Source of the DNA: Amphimedon queenslandica
Taxonomy: Eukaryota > Porifera > Demospongiae > Haplosclerida > Niphatidae
Direction of reading: 5' to 3'
Length of the DNA: 47,077 nt
NCBI RefSeq assembly: GCF_000090795.2
Contig: NW_003546306.1
Span: 231,927 to 279,003, forward strand
The position numbers and the translations under genes were made by a program. Each line of letters starts with the position of its first letter. Position 1 is the first letter of the stretch. Of the stretch, positions 31,330 through 41,503 are shown in pieces. The notes under the pieces are model-generated. The model was not told the origin of the DNA, searched no databases, and saw only the letters and a program-made list of their open reading frames with translations.

Positions 31330-32965
31330 AGTGGTTGTCCCAATGAGCATGATTTAAAGCATGGTCATCCATTGGCTTGTTTTGAGGATGACAGTGAGTG
31401 TAAAAGTAAACTAAGAATACTGAGAGCTGCTTCTCCTCACTATCCAATATTACGCACTTTTCTGCATAATGTTTATCAAGGCAGAATTTTTGATGATGCT
31501 GTGAGCCTAATAGATAAGCATCAAGTGAAGGAGATGTGGATGCTTTGATTAAAATTGCAACAGAGTCTGATCCAAACAATGAAAAGAGTGATGTTGCTCA
31601 AATATTCTCATTTAGACATGAGAGTGATAGCGACATAAATTTGAGGGATCCAGACCTGGAAGCAAAACCGCTGAAAGAAATGTTAATTTTATAGCTGAAT
31701 TCCAAAAGGAAATGAGCAAACAAAATGAGTGTGTTTGCTGCAGCTGCAGGACACTGATGAGACATAGTAATCTGACCAAAGTCTTTGACAAGGACAAAGA
31801 GAGTGAGGCTTGGAGAGAACTAGAAGCCTTCCTCACCAATTATGATTAAGATTTTGATAGCAAGCTGCTATTTATGTGTAGGCATTCCAAGCCAATAATA
31901 TGCATCAACAGAATTGCCGCCAGATGTGTAATAAACAGCTTGCAAAGTGAACGTTTGCCAGACAAGCTTAAAGCCCCTGACACCTTCAGTACACAGTTAA
32001 TTCAATTAGCAAAATGCTTTCAAAAAGTTGATACATTGGGAACTTACCCTGCTAAAGTCCCAATATACACCTCTTTAAAAGCATGCAAAGGAACAGTGTT
32101 TTATCTTCCTTTGCGGTTAGAAAAAACAATGAAAACTCTCGGTGAAGCAAAAGATATGAGGTCAAAAAAAGATCCCAAGTTGTACATAATTTTGAATGGT
32201 AAACCTATAAAAATTAACAAAATATGGCACACTTTGGTTGATGAAAATCGTGTACAAGCTGCTTTTTGAAAAGTTGGAGGATATCAACTGGCTTTACAGA
32301 AAACTTCACAACAAATCTTTGAACAAAGTAGCAAAGAAAGTTGTCGAAACAGCCAACAGTGCTATGATAGGGGAAGCAACAGATGATGACATTCTATGAT
32401 TCCAGTCATATGCAATTTAGAACATGAATTCTAAATAAAACAAAGGGAGCGACATCCAGCAATACAAGATGTAGAATGTTAGGCAAGACCCACTTAATAA
32501 CTGACAAATACACTTGGATGTCATGCGCTTTCCTACTCTGTTTCCAACTGGAAAGTTTGGAGAGTATCATCACATAAATGTGAAGCTAAATTTTGCTGAG
32601 TACATCAAATCTAGAATTTTGTATTGATTGTGCCACTCTTACCTCTTCTATTATCTAAAAATCAAACAAATTAAAGAGTTAAAGGGTGGCATATTTAAAC
32701 TGTTCAATACAGTGAGATGTCCTCCCATGACTGCTGCACAGTTCGTAGATCTAGTCAAACAAATGGAGAATTCCTGAAAAAGAGGCTCTATACCATGATG
32801 AACACTGTTCGTGGCTCAAACCAGTACTGGTACCGGAGGAGTGAAGTGAAGTGCATGATAGCAGAGTTTGGGTCTCCTACTTTCTTTCTCACTTTTAGCT
32901 GTGCAGAATACTCCTTTGAAGACATAACAGAGTACTTGCACAAAGTAAACACAGTCTTACCGTCA
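31330..32965 (+). pseudogene. Helitron RepHel, DUF6570-like and Helitron_like_N region
   Basis: Recognisable stretches in order are NECVCCSCRTLMRHSN (Cys-rich), LPDKLKAPDTFSTQLIQLAK, YTSLKACKGTVFYLPLRLE and LYIILNGKPIKINKIW. In other frames follow LDVMRFPTLFPTGKFGEYHH (about 32518) and NTVRGSNQYWYRRSEVKCMI, then FGSPTFFLTFSCAEY (about 32870). FPTLFPTG and the SPTFFLTFSCAEY segment are typical of the Helitron_like_N domain just before the Rep motifs. At least five frame changes or stops are present. Confidence 0.8.
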
Positions 32966-32979
32966 TAATACTGGCAAAC

Positions 32980-33660
32980 TATGCACTGAATATCCAGTAT
33001 CTGTATTGAGACAGTTTTCTCTTAACGGGATGTTTAATAAAGTTTTAATCAAGGAACAGGTTTTGGGCCAGGTTACAGAATATTATAAAAAAGGATACCA
33101 CGCCTGAGGAGCTCCTCACTATCATTGTTTAATCTGGGTAGCCAATGGTCCAGTTGTTGGTGAAAGTAGAGCCGAAGATGTTAGTAGATTTTTAGACGAA
33201 AGAATAACTTCTAACATACCAAATAAAGACACTTGTCCAGAGTTACACGAAGTTGTAACAAGGTAACAGTTACACAAATGCAGCAATTATTGTAAAAATA
33301 AGAGAAAGTGTAGTAACAAAGTATTTGTTACAAAATGCAAATTTGGATTTCCTCGCCCAGTAACTAAAAACACTATGCTAAATAATGTCGAGCAGAGCAT
33401 TAAAGCAGGGAAAAGGACATATCATTTTAAACATAGCAAGGAAGAAGCAAAAGTAAGTGATTACAATCCTCTGCTTCTATTATTTGGAAGGCTAAATATT
33501 GATGAATCGTTTACCAGCGAGTGTTCTCTAGCTCTGGCCAATTATGTCAGTGGCTACGTGAGAAAGGCTGAAAGGGGTCACATGCAGGATCTATGGCAGG
33601 AAAGGCCTACTATACAGTAAATTTTTCAGAATTGGCATAAGATGTCTTGATAGCGATTGG
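32980..33660 (+). pseudogene. Helitron HUH Rep endonuclease domain
   Basis: LGQVTEYYKKGYHA is followed by a stop and then GAPHYHCLIWVANGPVVG. The H-Y-H at 33117-33125 is the metal-binding HUH motif. Then CKFGFPRPVTKN and YHFKHSKEEAKVSDYNPLLL follow, and ALANYVSGYVRKAERGHMQD gives the two Tyr of the Y2 nuclease (33543-33545 and 33555-33557, Y-x3-Y). The domain nicks element DNA and starts rolling-circle-type transposition. It is interrupted by stops at about 33105 and 33266, so it is inactive as it stands. Confidence 0.88.
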
Positions 33661-34240
33661 ATTATAAAAAACTTGTGATATATTACTTGGTGAGCCTCTT
33701 TGTAAAAAATCAAGAGATATAAAATGGATTGATGTAGACATGCCAAATAAGAGATCAAGAAATATAACGATAAAATTAAATGAAGTTAAAGAAATAGTAG
33801 TAAATGAGCCATCAATGGAAGACTTTTATGGGGAGGTCCTTGTCACTCACTTTTATCCAAACGGACCCCCAAAATAAAAAGAATTTGCCTTTATTAATTT
33901 GTAGCCCAACTCACAATTGCAAAAAATGGCCGGCAATGCTATAGAGAACTACAGAAGGAGAGCCTTCCTACTTTTAAGGATTTTGATGTCCATAAAGAAA
34001 ATCAGAGAGAGTTTCTATTATGCCACAATTTTCCTTTTCTTGCCATTTAGAAATGAGGATGAATTAGTTCATGATGGTGAAACTATCCAAGAAGCATTTG
34101 ATCGCCACATTGTTGACAATTAAAGGTGTCTTAAGGCCAATGAAAAACTCAGAAAGTTGCTCAAATGCAGAGACTTTAAAAGACATACAAGATGCCAGAG
34201 CACCCAACAGAGAGTATAATGTGGAAACAATGATCCACAA
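33661..34240 (+). pseudogene. Helitron linker between Rep and helicase
   Basis: Broken frames read MPNKRSRNITIKLNEVKEI, then SMEDFYGEVLVTHFYPNGPP. From 33917 follow AGNAIENYRRRAFLLLRILM and then LFLPFRNEDELVHDGETIQE. The PFR-x-E-x-x-L element (ATIFLFLPFRNEDELV) is a usual waypoint between Rep and helicase in RepHel proteins. Confidence 0.7.
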
Positions 34241-35712
34241 TTGATGGGACAGATTAAAGATGCAATGAATGATGTGAGAAATATGGACACTGGGTCTCAT
34301 CTGACTCTACAAGAGAAAAAATCAATGCTAAATAAAGATAAAAAACGCATCTTTGATCACAAAAAAGCTCATCTCTTGAAGCAAATTGAATACAAAAAGA
34401 AATCAAAACAAGAGAAAGAGCAATCAGAATGTGTAAAGCCTTTACACATGTTCATCAGTGGTGTAGGTGGTACCGGTAAATGTTTTCTTATTGAGGCAAT
34501 TGAAGCATTAGTAATAAGCTATTGGTCAACACTGACCAAACTGACTTGTGCAGTAGCTGCTTTAACAGAATTAGCAGCTTACAATATGGGAGATGTAACA
34601 GCACATAGACGGTTTCAACTGCCAATAGAACATAAAGGACAATGTACGTCATACGGGTCACTCCCCAAAACTAGTCACAAAGTAATGAAAGCTGAGCTTC
34701 AAGGTTTAAAAATGGTAATCATTGATGAAGTGTCCATGGTTTCTAGTCTCAATTTGACTTATATACACATGAGAATGAATGATCTAATTGAATCGTACGA
34801 ATGATTTGGAGGTAAGAGTGTCCTTTTTGTTGGTGACATTCTTCAACTGCCACCAGTTCATGGTGAACCAGTGTTTGAACAAGTAACAGCAAAAACATTG
34901 AAATAAAGGCTTGGTAGTATGAGTGCAGTAAACATATGGCGTGATGCTGTCACTTCGACGAATTGACTACAAACGAAAGACAACAAACTGACCAGAAATT
35001 TTCAGAAATGTTGAACAAAGTGAGACATGGCTTTCCAGACGATCAGACGCTTGCTACATTTTTCGAAAGAGTACTTTCAATGTCCATTTCGAAAAAATTA
35101 AAAATATTACATGAGCTGGAAATGCTCCTATTTGCCAGTTTCCTAATGTAAATATGTGCAGAGAATTTAATGAGGAAATGCTAGCTGATCTACCAAGTCC
35201 AACTAAGAACATAGAAGCCACAACTTTAATTCATGCAACTGTTACCATATGTAAAACGTGTGACCATTTACAACAAAAAGTCGAGAAAAAGTTGGAAAAG
35301 TTACACAAGGATATTAATAATACTGGAAGCCAATTTAAAATTGGCAGTGGGGTCTAAAGTAATGTTACGTTGTAATGTAAGTGTTGAAGAGGGATTATTA
35401 AATGGAGCATTTGGTACAGTGCAGGCTATTTTAGCAACATGCATAACAGATAAATTTGACAGAATATCTAATCCTTGTGAGATTGAACAAATCAAGAGAA
35501 AGTTTATGGTAATGAAAAATGTCTATGTGTACAGAAGCCAGTTTCCTTTAATACTAACTTTTACAGTTAACATACACAAATGTCAGGGACGGTCACTAGA
35601 TAACGCAATCATTGACTTGTTCGACAATGTATTTAAAAAAGGAATGGCTTACGTTGCTCTATCATGGGTAAGAACACTGTCTGGTGTCCATTTGACATGT
35701 TTCAACCCCTAA
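34241..35712 (+). pseudogene. Helitron PIF1-family helicase domain
   Basis: Motif I is HMFISGVGGTGKCFLIEAI (about 34450-34500), with Cys after the Walker Lys where Ser is usual. Motif Ia region is CAVAALTELAAYN. Motif II is MVIIDEVSMVSS (34710), and motif III SVLFVGDILQLPPVHGEP follows in frame after a TGA at 34803. Later, VGSKVMLRCNVSVEEGLLNG, LTFTVNIHKCQGRSLDNAII and GMAYVALSWVRTLSGVHL correspond to motifs V and VI (SRVR is SWVR here). Superfamily 1B 5'-3' helicase that unwinds DNA during transposition. Broken near 34900 and 35240. Confidence 0.92.
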
Positions 35713-35763
35713 TCATAAATGGTTTGTTCAAAGAGCATATGAGAAATAAGCAGGTTAAGACAC

Positions 35764-36684
35764 TTGTACAAATCAGACCTCCCACAATATGACATTCCTG
35801 GCAGTAGAAAGCGTAAGCTTACTGGAATTAAAAATGAACCACAAGCTAAGAATAAAAAAACCATTCAACCACCAAATGTAGTTCATTATAAGAGAAGTAG
35901 GCCTAACGATGATAGTTGTCCCAAGAAACTGCCTGCTTTTAACAATAGTGGTAACAGTAACAATAATGGTAACAATAATGGCCAGAGTGCAGATTGCTTT
36001 GTTGATGAAGCAAAATCTACACCTCGGCCATCAACCACTATTCATTTTGACCCCACCAAAACTTGGTCCAATTGGGTATACAATCCAGTTGGAATTGACT
36101 GGCAAAGAAAAACATGTCAGAATTTGGGTTTACGCTTTTATGGTCACAATGCTGTGAGACACAGAGGACCTAATGTACAGCTCAGGTGTCCTAACATTTC
36201 AGACATGTATTCCTATAAGAGGTGATGGAAATTGTTTCATCAGGTTGATTTCCCATGTCATAACTGGAAATCAACAGCAATATAAAAAAATTCCTTCCAT
36301 AATGGTGGAATTTGTAAGAGCAAATTCTCATTTGTTTCTCTAATGCTTTGAGAGCACACAGTATGATGTAGATGCTCCTGATACTTTAGACACAATTAAC
36401 TCCTACATTGAGAGGTCCAGAATGGCTAGAGATAGAAGTTGGGCTTCAGCTTATGAGGTATATGCTTTGGCGCATTTACTGAAGACATCTATCTTTAACT
36501 TCAAGGATGATTGCATGTGTGGCATTAACAGTGTCGATGTCAACCTGTGGATTGGATTAATAAGAGCTGGACTGGTCCACTTACAATGACTGGCCAGCGT
36601 GTGCAGGACTTAAGTGATGCACCAGCTCTCTACCTCTATGATCCACCTAATCATTTTGAGGTGGCAACAGATCTAATGGATTAA
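35764..36684 (+). pseudogene. Helitron OTU-like cysteine protease domain
   Basis: After a basic, Asn-rich linker (35764-36040) and FDPTKTWSNWVYNPVGIDWQ, the sequence shifts frame. It then reads PIRGDGNCFIRLISHVITGN: DGNC at 36224-36235 holds the catalytic Asp-Cys pair. IMVEFVRANSHLFL, RSWASAYEVYALAHLL and LYLYDPPNHFEVATDL follow. The His at 36652-36654 is in the expected C-terminal position, and the stop is at 36682-36684. OTU proteases remove ubiquitin, and in Helitrons the role is unknown. A stop after LFL and a frameshift near 36580 inactivate it, but all catalytic positions survive. Confidence 0.87.
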
Positions 36685-37660
36685 ATCTAATATGTGCCAG
36701 TCATCAGCACATGATTATACATTAAAAGAAGTGATACACATGCCACTCATAATAGCACAGAAAAATTATTCTTGTTAATCAGCAAAGACTGCAGGGTTGA
36801 CTTGAGAATTCGCTTGTGTTGATGAATTTGAGTATAATGATGACATTAAAAAATCAGCAAGTTGAATTGTCCCCTAGCATAGCTGATACCAATTATAGAA
36901 GTCATTTTAGTAAGAGAAAGGTCAGGTGTATCCCCAAATATTGTGTAATTATTTCATTTCCTTAAGTTCTTGTAGATCGTTTGATTGTACATGTAATACG
37001 ACATACAATAAAGATAAGTATATTAACATTTTAATTTGACAGAAGGTACAAAAATTTTAGTTAATTTTCATCTATTCTCATTACACTGTAGGTATTTTTA
37101 ACAATAAATTTTAAAACCAAATCAATGAACTGTTTCTGTGACGGATTATCAAACTTTCTACATAGCATAAGTACATCAATATATATCAGAAAATGTAATG
37201 AAATTGGGGTGATTTCAAAGCCAATTTTTGGAATCTGAGGTGGATTGTTAAGGTTATATCTCTTATTTTATTACATGTACATACATGTATGCATTTGTAT
37301 TTGATAGCCAATTTGAATTTTATCTTCTTTCTTAGTGATGTTAGTTCCATTTATCGGACAAAATGTCTTTTATGACAAAATGTACTGTAACAATATCAAA
37401 TATTTCAGTCAGGTCTATACTTCTATGGTCATCCCACCTATACTTGATAAAATGCATAAAGGTAAGCTCTGTTTAAATCATGCTCCTGTTAATTTCTTGT
37501 TAGTTATTTTATTACTATTACGTTATGTTTTTGCTATAGGTAGACATTTATTGCTACATAAATTAAAAAATCAATTTGCTGTTGTTTGGATCTTACTCTT
37601 GCTTGGATTCCATATGTTGATATACATGTATGTTATGTAGGGCATTATAACTATCTCCCT
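36685..37660. other. No gene recognised
   Basis: AT-rich with several ACATGTA words. The 101-codon plus-strand frame at 37335-37640 is hydrophobic and not supported. The Helitron 3' end should lie early in this interval. Confidence 0.4.
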
Positions 37661-37670
37661 GTATTGTAGG

Positions 37671-37787
37671 TCGGCGAAGATTGCAGTGGATACATAAAAT
37701 CATGTAAACCAAATGACAGTCATGTGAAGCTGTATGACACTGAAAAGGATAAGTATCTATGTTCAAATATAATAAAAGTCATGGAGT
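37671..37787 (+). CDS. Possible terminal exon, unrecognised
   Basis: After a TTGTAG acceptor the frame reads VGEDCSGYIKSCKPNDSHV, then KLYDTEKDKYLCSNIIKVME and stop. It has balanced composition and three Cys. No homology recognised and no partner exon, so support is weak. Confidence 0.25.
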
Positions 37788-38407
37788 AAATACATTACAG
37801 GTTTCATATACACACTTTATCACTTGTTGTTTCATTGCCGTCTTTCTCACATTAACACGTAACACTCTGAAAAATGGTGGCACAAAGCAAGATAAAATAT
37901 TTAGTATAAATGACTGTGTTTTATCACTCCATGTAGCAATATCTATTTGATTGAGAAAAAATACAAGTTAACTCTAGATGCACTAACTCTTCTACTGTTT
38001 CCTTACTACTAGCCATACAGTACTATAGGGACAATATATTTGTGACAGACCACACAGTAGCATATCAAAATGCTGACAATAGTTGGTTATATTGCAGCAG
38101 TTCAATAGCCTAGACTTTAAAAGTTATCCACTTAATACATATACTCTGTCTACTTATCCTAATCGTGTTATAATTATTGTGATGGTGACAGGACCACCAA
38201 GAAACTGATCATACTGAATCAGTAGGCTCAAGCTCTGGGCTATAAAGATAGTTTCAAACAAAACTGAAACTTGTGTCTGGACTTTGCTAAGAATGATCTG
38301 ATAAAGCTGTTACAAATGTTGTCAATTACAATTAATATTGGCCCAATGCTGATTCGTTTCAAGCCTTTCACCTTATTGTCAGTGTGAGTTATGTCCATCT
38401 TCCTTTG

Positions 38408-38640
38408 TTAATTTTGAATTCCCACAGAGTCAAATGCTTCATTATGAATGATTGACTTCATACTCCTTCCTACCATGGTATGTCCTGGAGTTTTAAAGGG
38501 TTCCTTTGAGTTACCTTCCCAGTCTTTGCGAAGTATCATAATCAGATCCACAATGCATCTACTGGAGTCAATGCAGAAGACTATTGGAGTCCCCCAAACT
38601 GCAGACCCATTTTGAAACTTCTTTCTCAAATTAAATAGGT
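38408..38640 (-). CDS. Unrecognised minus-strand exon
   Basis: The frame reads HLFNLRKKFQNGSAVWGTP, then IVFCIDSSRCIVDLIMILRK, WEGNSKEPFKTPGHTMVGRS and IIHNEAFDSVGIQN, ending at 38408. Composition looks coding. No family is recognised and no neighbouring exon is identified. It could equally be a fragment of a transposon protein. Confidence 0.35.
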
Positions 38641-38738
38641 GTTAGTGTAATCTTTAACTCGGTCGTCACCCAATAAGTCAGTTTATTATTACTTTTAAAA
38701 TACCAAGATGAAGATGTGTAGTTATGTACATGTATATA

Positions 38739-38970
38739 CCGTATTTCCGTAAATAAAAGCCTTGGTGTCTATTTCCTAAAATGGTATTTGGACCTCGAAA
38801 AAAATATAAAGAATAAAAAAGTCCCAGACTGGGGTTTGAACCCGTGACCTCATGCTTTTGACTTCTGGAACTTCAGGCATTATCCACTAGACAACTGAGT
38901 CACTCTTGGGCTAAATTGTATTGCTACCCCGGCGTTTATTCAAATGCGGCTTCTATTTAAGGATTTACTG
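38739..38970. mobile_element. 232-bp TIR element carrying tRNA-like sequence
   Basis: CCGTATTTCCGTAAATAAAA at 38739 and, reversed from 38970, CAGTAAATCCTTAAATAGAA are inverted repeats (18 of 23 including the following GCC). TA flanks both ends. The interior contains a minus-strand tRNA-like segment. The TIR resembles those of the Tigger-type elements here (C-C/A-G-T-A start, TA target). Confidence 0.78.
38821..38906 (-). other. tRNA-like segment (pseudogene or SINE head)
   Basis: Read on the minus strand, GTTGTCTAGTGGATAATGC resembles a pol III A box with D-arm, and CACGGGTTCAAACCCC contains the B box GGTTCAAAC at the right distance (about 45 nt). The T stem pairs only partly and the anticodon stem is poor, so it is not a functional tRNA. 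It is probably a tRNA-derived insertion or fossil within the TIR element. Confidence 0.6.
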
Positions 38971-39180
38971 TAATTAAATTTTATTTTAATTAATGATTTT
39001 CAGTAAAAAAGTTATTGATCGCATGTAATACTGGCCTTGGGAGGGATTTTGCTATATTTAGTGAAATAAAAATCTAAAATAAAAGTAGTTAAAAATATTA
39101 ACATGAACAAAAAAATACAAAAATTTTGAAACAAAAGATTGAGTAAGATACTTTTTGTGCTAATTTGTCAAATAAGTAAT

Positions 39181-39459
39181 TGAAACAATGACAAGTAGGA
39201 TTCTGAAGGACCAATAATTTCGAATGACTGGCTACCCATACCAACAAAAATACGAAATGAAAATCCTACTCTCGTGATGCAAATTCTATTTTACATTGGA
39301 AGGCGATCTGTAATTTTTTACATAATAATATTGAAAGTAAAATGTAGAGTAGAATTTGAGTCACGAGAGTAGGATTTTCATTTTGTATTCTTGTTGGTAT
39401 GGGTAGCTAGTCATTCAATACAGTTGGTCCTTCAGAATCCTACTTGTCTTTGTTTCAAT
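39181..39459. mobile_element. Foldback element with ~117-bp arms
   Basis: Bases 39181-39297 and the reverse complement of 39341-39459 match along their full length at about 85-90 percent. They include GTAGGATTCTGAAGGACCAA near the outside and ATGAAAATCCTACTCTCGTG near the inside. Only ~43 bp separates the arms. The AATCCTAC word also occurs in the foldback at 93-305, so the two may be relatives. No coding. Confidence 0.85.
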
Positions 39460-39752
39460 TTCTTTTTTTAAGAATTAAATCCTACTTGATCTATTTTTGA
39501 AAATTTTTGCATTTTCTTTATTAAATAGAAGTTTCATGAATTTGCAGTGCAAAAAAATATTGATGCAGGAAAACATGTTTGGTTGCAAATTCAGTTTTGG
39601 TGGTCCCATAACAGTTCTCTGTCAGTCAATAAATGGACAAAGTTCGTTTGGAAGTTTTCCTTTCTGATTCATCTATAATAGCTCCTCTTCTCATGTTATC
39701 CTACCAAAGTGAGATTCTGCGAAGTCAAACCCAGTCACATATATAAATTGGA

Positions 39753-39983
39753 ATGAAACAACATGGAGCAGGTGATATGTCTATCTTAGAGTATTTTAAA
39801 AGTATTGAAACGGATCCCAAAGGCTCACTTCCTACTCAAATAGACAAGTCAGTGATAAAAGAAAGAGAGAAGACCAAACCAATTTGTCATTATATTGAAT
39901 ATTGCGTTATTGATTACTTGTGCATGCACAAATTGAAAATATACAATGTGCAGTCCATATTACGGAATATTCTATATCAGTAA
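39753..39983 (+). CDS. Possible first exon, unrecognised
   Basis: An ATG opens MKQHGAGDMSILEYFKSIET, then SLPTQIDKSVIKEREKTK, after which the sequence looks non-coding. MSILEYFK with a following Ser/Pro-rich stretch resembles the N-termini of several transposon-derived zinc-finger proteins, but this is not strong enough for a family call. If real, coding probably ends at a donor near 39870. Confidence 0.25.
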   Translation: MKQHGAGDMSILEYFKSIETDPKGSLPTQIDKSVIKEREKTKPICHYIEYCVIDYLCMHKLKIYNVQSILRNILYQ

Positions 39984-40860
39984 TGTGCTTAATACTGAAT
40001 CGTCATGACTTGAATATCAAGGTATTACTAAGTATTGCAATATCGTATAGCCCTACTACAAATTTATTAAGTTGCTCAAAATCAGGTTAAAGTCACTGTA
40101 CTAAAGCAAGGAATTTTGGCAAAATTTTTTCAATATTAAAAAGGATAGAATTTTCGATCTTATACTTTTTCTGATACATGTACATGTGTCTTAATGTTGT
40201 GTAGGAAGCTTGAACTAATTCTGATCAAATTTAGTTTTCAATAAATATAGCTGCTCAAAAACCGGGCCAAAGTCCCTGTCAAGAATAAAAAAGATTCCAT
40301 TCTCAATTGTAATAATTACATACTGTTTAGCACAAAACTCTGGAGGGCAGCAAAAAAGTGCTTAAAAATCTATTTTGTGGTATTTTTGGCCATCTTGTAC
40401 CGTAAAAATTTCGTTGTCGTGGAACTACATGTACTTTTGCAAATCTTTTAAAAAATTGCAAAATCAGTAAAATTTAAAATCCTCAAACTTTTGCACTAGA
40501 CGATATGCATGTACTTATGTTGTCCACTCCTTTATAAGATACATTTTTTTAGTCTCTTGCAAAAGACGATTGGCACCATTAGCTTTCATTATTAGCTATG
40601 GATTACCAAGTAGCATGTAGCTTCATACCTAATATCATGAAAGCTAATGACCCCTAACTTTAAATTAGTGCTATCATATTACTAGACATGAGAATAAGAA
40701 TTATTCCTCCACTAAGCTATGCCTATAGTAATGTCAACTTAGCCTCACCCACTGGCATACAGAAAATAAAATGGCAGAAAGCAAATTGGGCATTTTGAAA
40801 CTTCATTCCTCAGAGAATAAATTTTTTAGACAATGGGAGTTTAAGCACATCAAAGTAAGG
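39984..40860. other. No gene recognised
   Basis: AT-rich. A perfect 13-bp inverted repeat (40577-40589 with 40637-40649, CATTAGCTTTCAT) marks a small hairpin. No coding seen. Confidence 0.4.
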
Positions 40861-41004
40861 TCAGGCAGTTATACTAAGATCGCAAAAATACAATGTACCT
40901 CAAGAATACATTGCAAAATACTGAAATTGCTACAATGAATGGGCCTTGAATTGTCAAAACAGTAACCGTTTAATTTCTGGAAACACATGTACATACAATT
41001 TGCA

Positions 41005-41500
41005 CTAACCTCTTGCTTCACCGTCCTTTCTTGGATATCCACACCAGTCTGTAACAGGATTGGTTGTTGTACTGATACAACTTCTCCATTTCTGTTTATA
41101 ACCAAGAACCATTGTATGGAGCAACATTAATAAGAAGTTTTTGCCTCCACTGTTTTGTAGCCAGGATGCCAAACTACAGCACTTTGCAGTCTCGAAAAAC
41201 AGTAATTTAAACAATGGAGGCAAATTCCATATTTCATCTGTCATGTTACCTGCCAACACAAAATGATCAAGACAGAATGAAAATATAGTTACTTGGGGCA
41301 TCTCGATTGCCAACATCCAAGCAAATAGCATTCAATAGTGTCTTGGCATCATCGAAAGCTTTAGGTGAATTAAATTCCCTGTGCATTGTCATTTCTTCCT
41401 CTACAACTGGACAGTTAAATGTTGTACACACATCACTAGTATAGCTTGAGATCATCAAGTGTTGAAATATTACAGAAACATGATTCTGTGAAAACAATAG
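41005..41500 (-). CDS. Possible two-exon fragment, unrecognised
   Basis: On the minus strand, 41500-41300 reads NHVSVIFQHLMISSYTSDVC, FNCPVVEEEMTMHREFNSP and FDDAKTLLNAICLDVGNRD, and may end at a GTAACT donor. After an AG acceptor near 41252, another frame reads NMTDEIWNLPPLFKLLFFET and NSGGKNFLLMLLHTMVLGYK. A competing frame over the last part (VINRNGEVVSVQQPILLQTG) also looks coding, and I cannot choose between them. No family recognised. Confidence 0.3.
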
Positions 41501-41503
41501 CAT

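Larger units (their letters stand above)
29718..36684 (+). mobile_element. Helitron with C-terminal OTU domain, decayed
   Basis: Plus-strand order is a basic N-terminal region, a DUF6570-like plus Helitron_like_N region, an HUH Rep domain, a PIF1 helicase and an OTU protease. That RepHel order plus OTU is known from animal Helitrons. Frameshifts and stops occur every few hundred bases. I did not find a convincing 3' hairpin followed by CTRR, so the borders given are those of coding sequence only. Confidence 0.9.

Noticed and set aside
38821-38906. Functional tRNA gene
   Set aside because: A and B box-like words are present but the T and anticodon stems pair poorly, so only a tRNA-derived fossil is supported.
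40577-40649. Perfect 13-bp inverted repeat as a MITE
   Set aside because: Arms are too short, there is no target duplication and the loop is AT-rich; chance or a simple hairpin.
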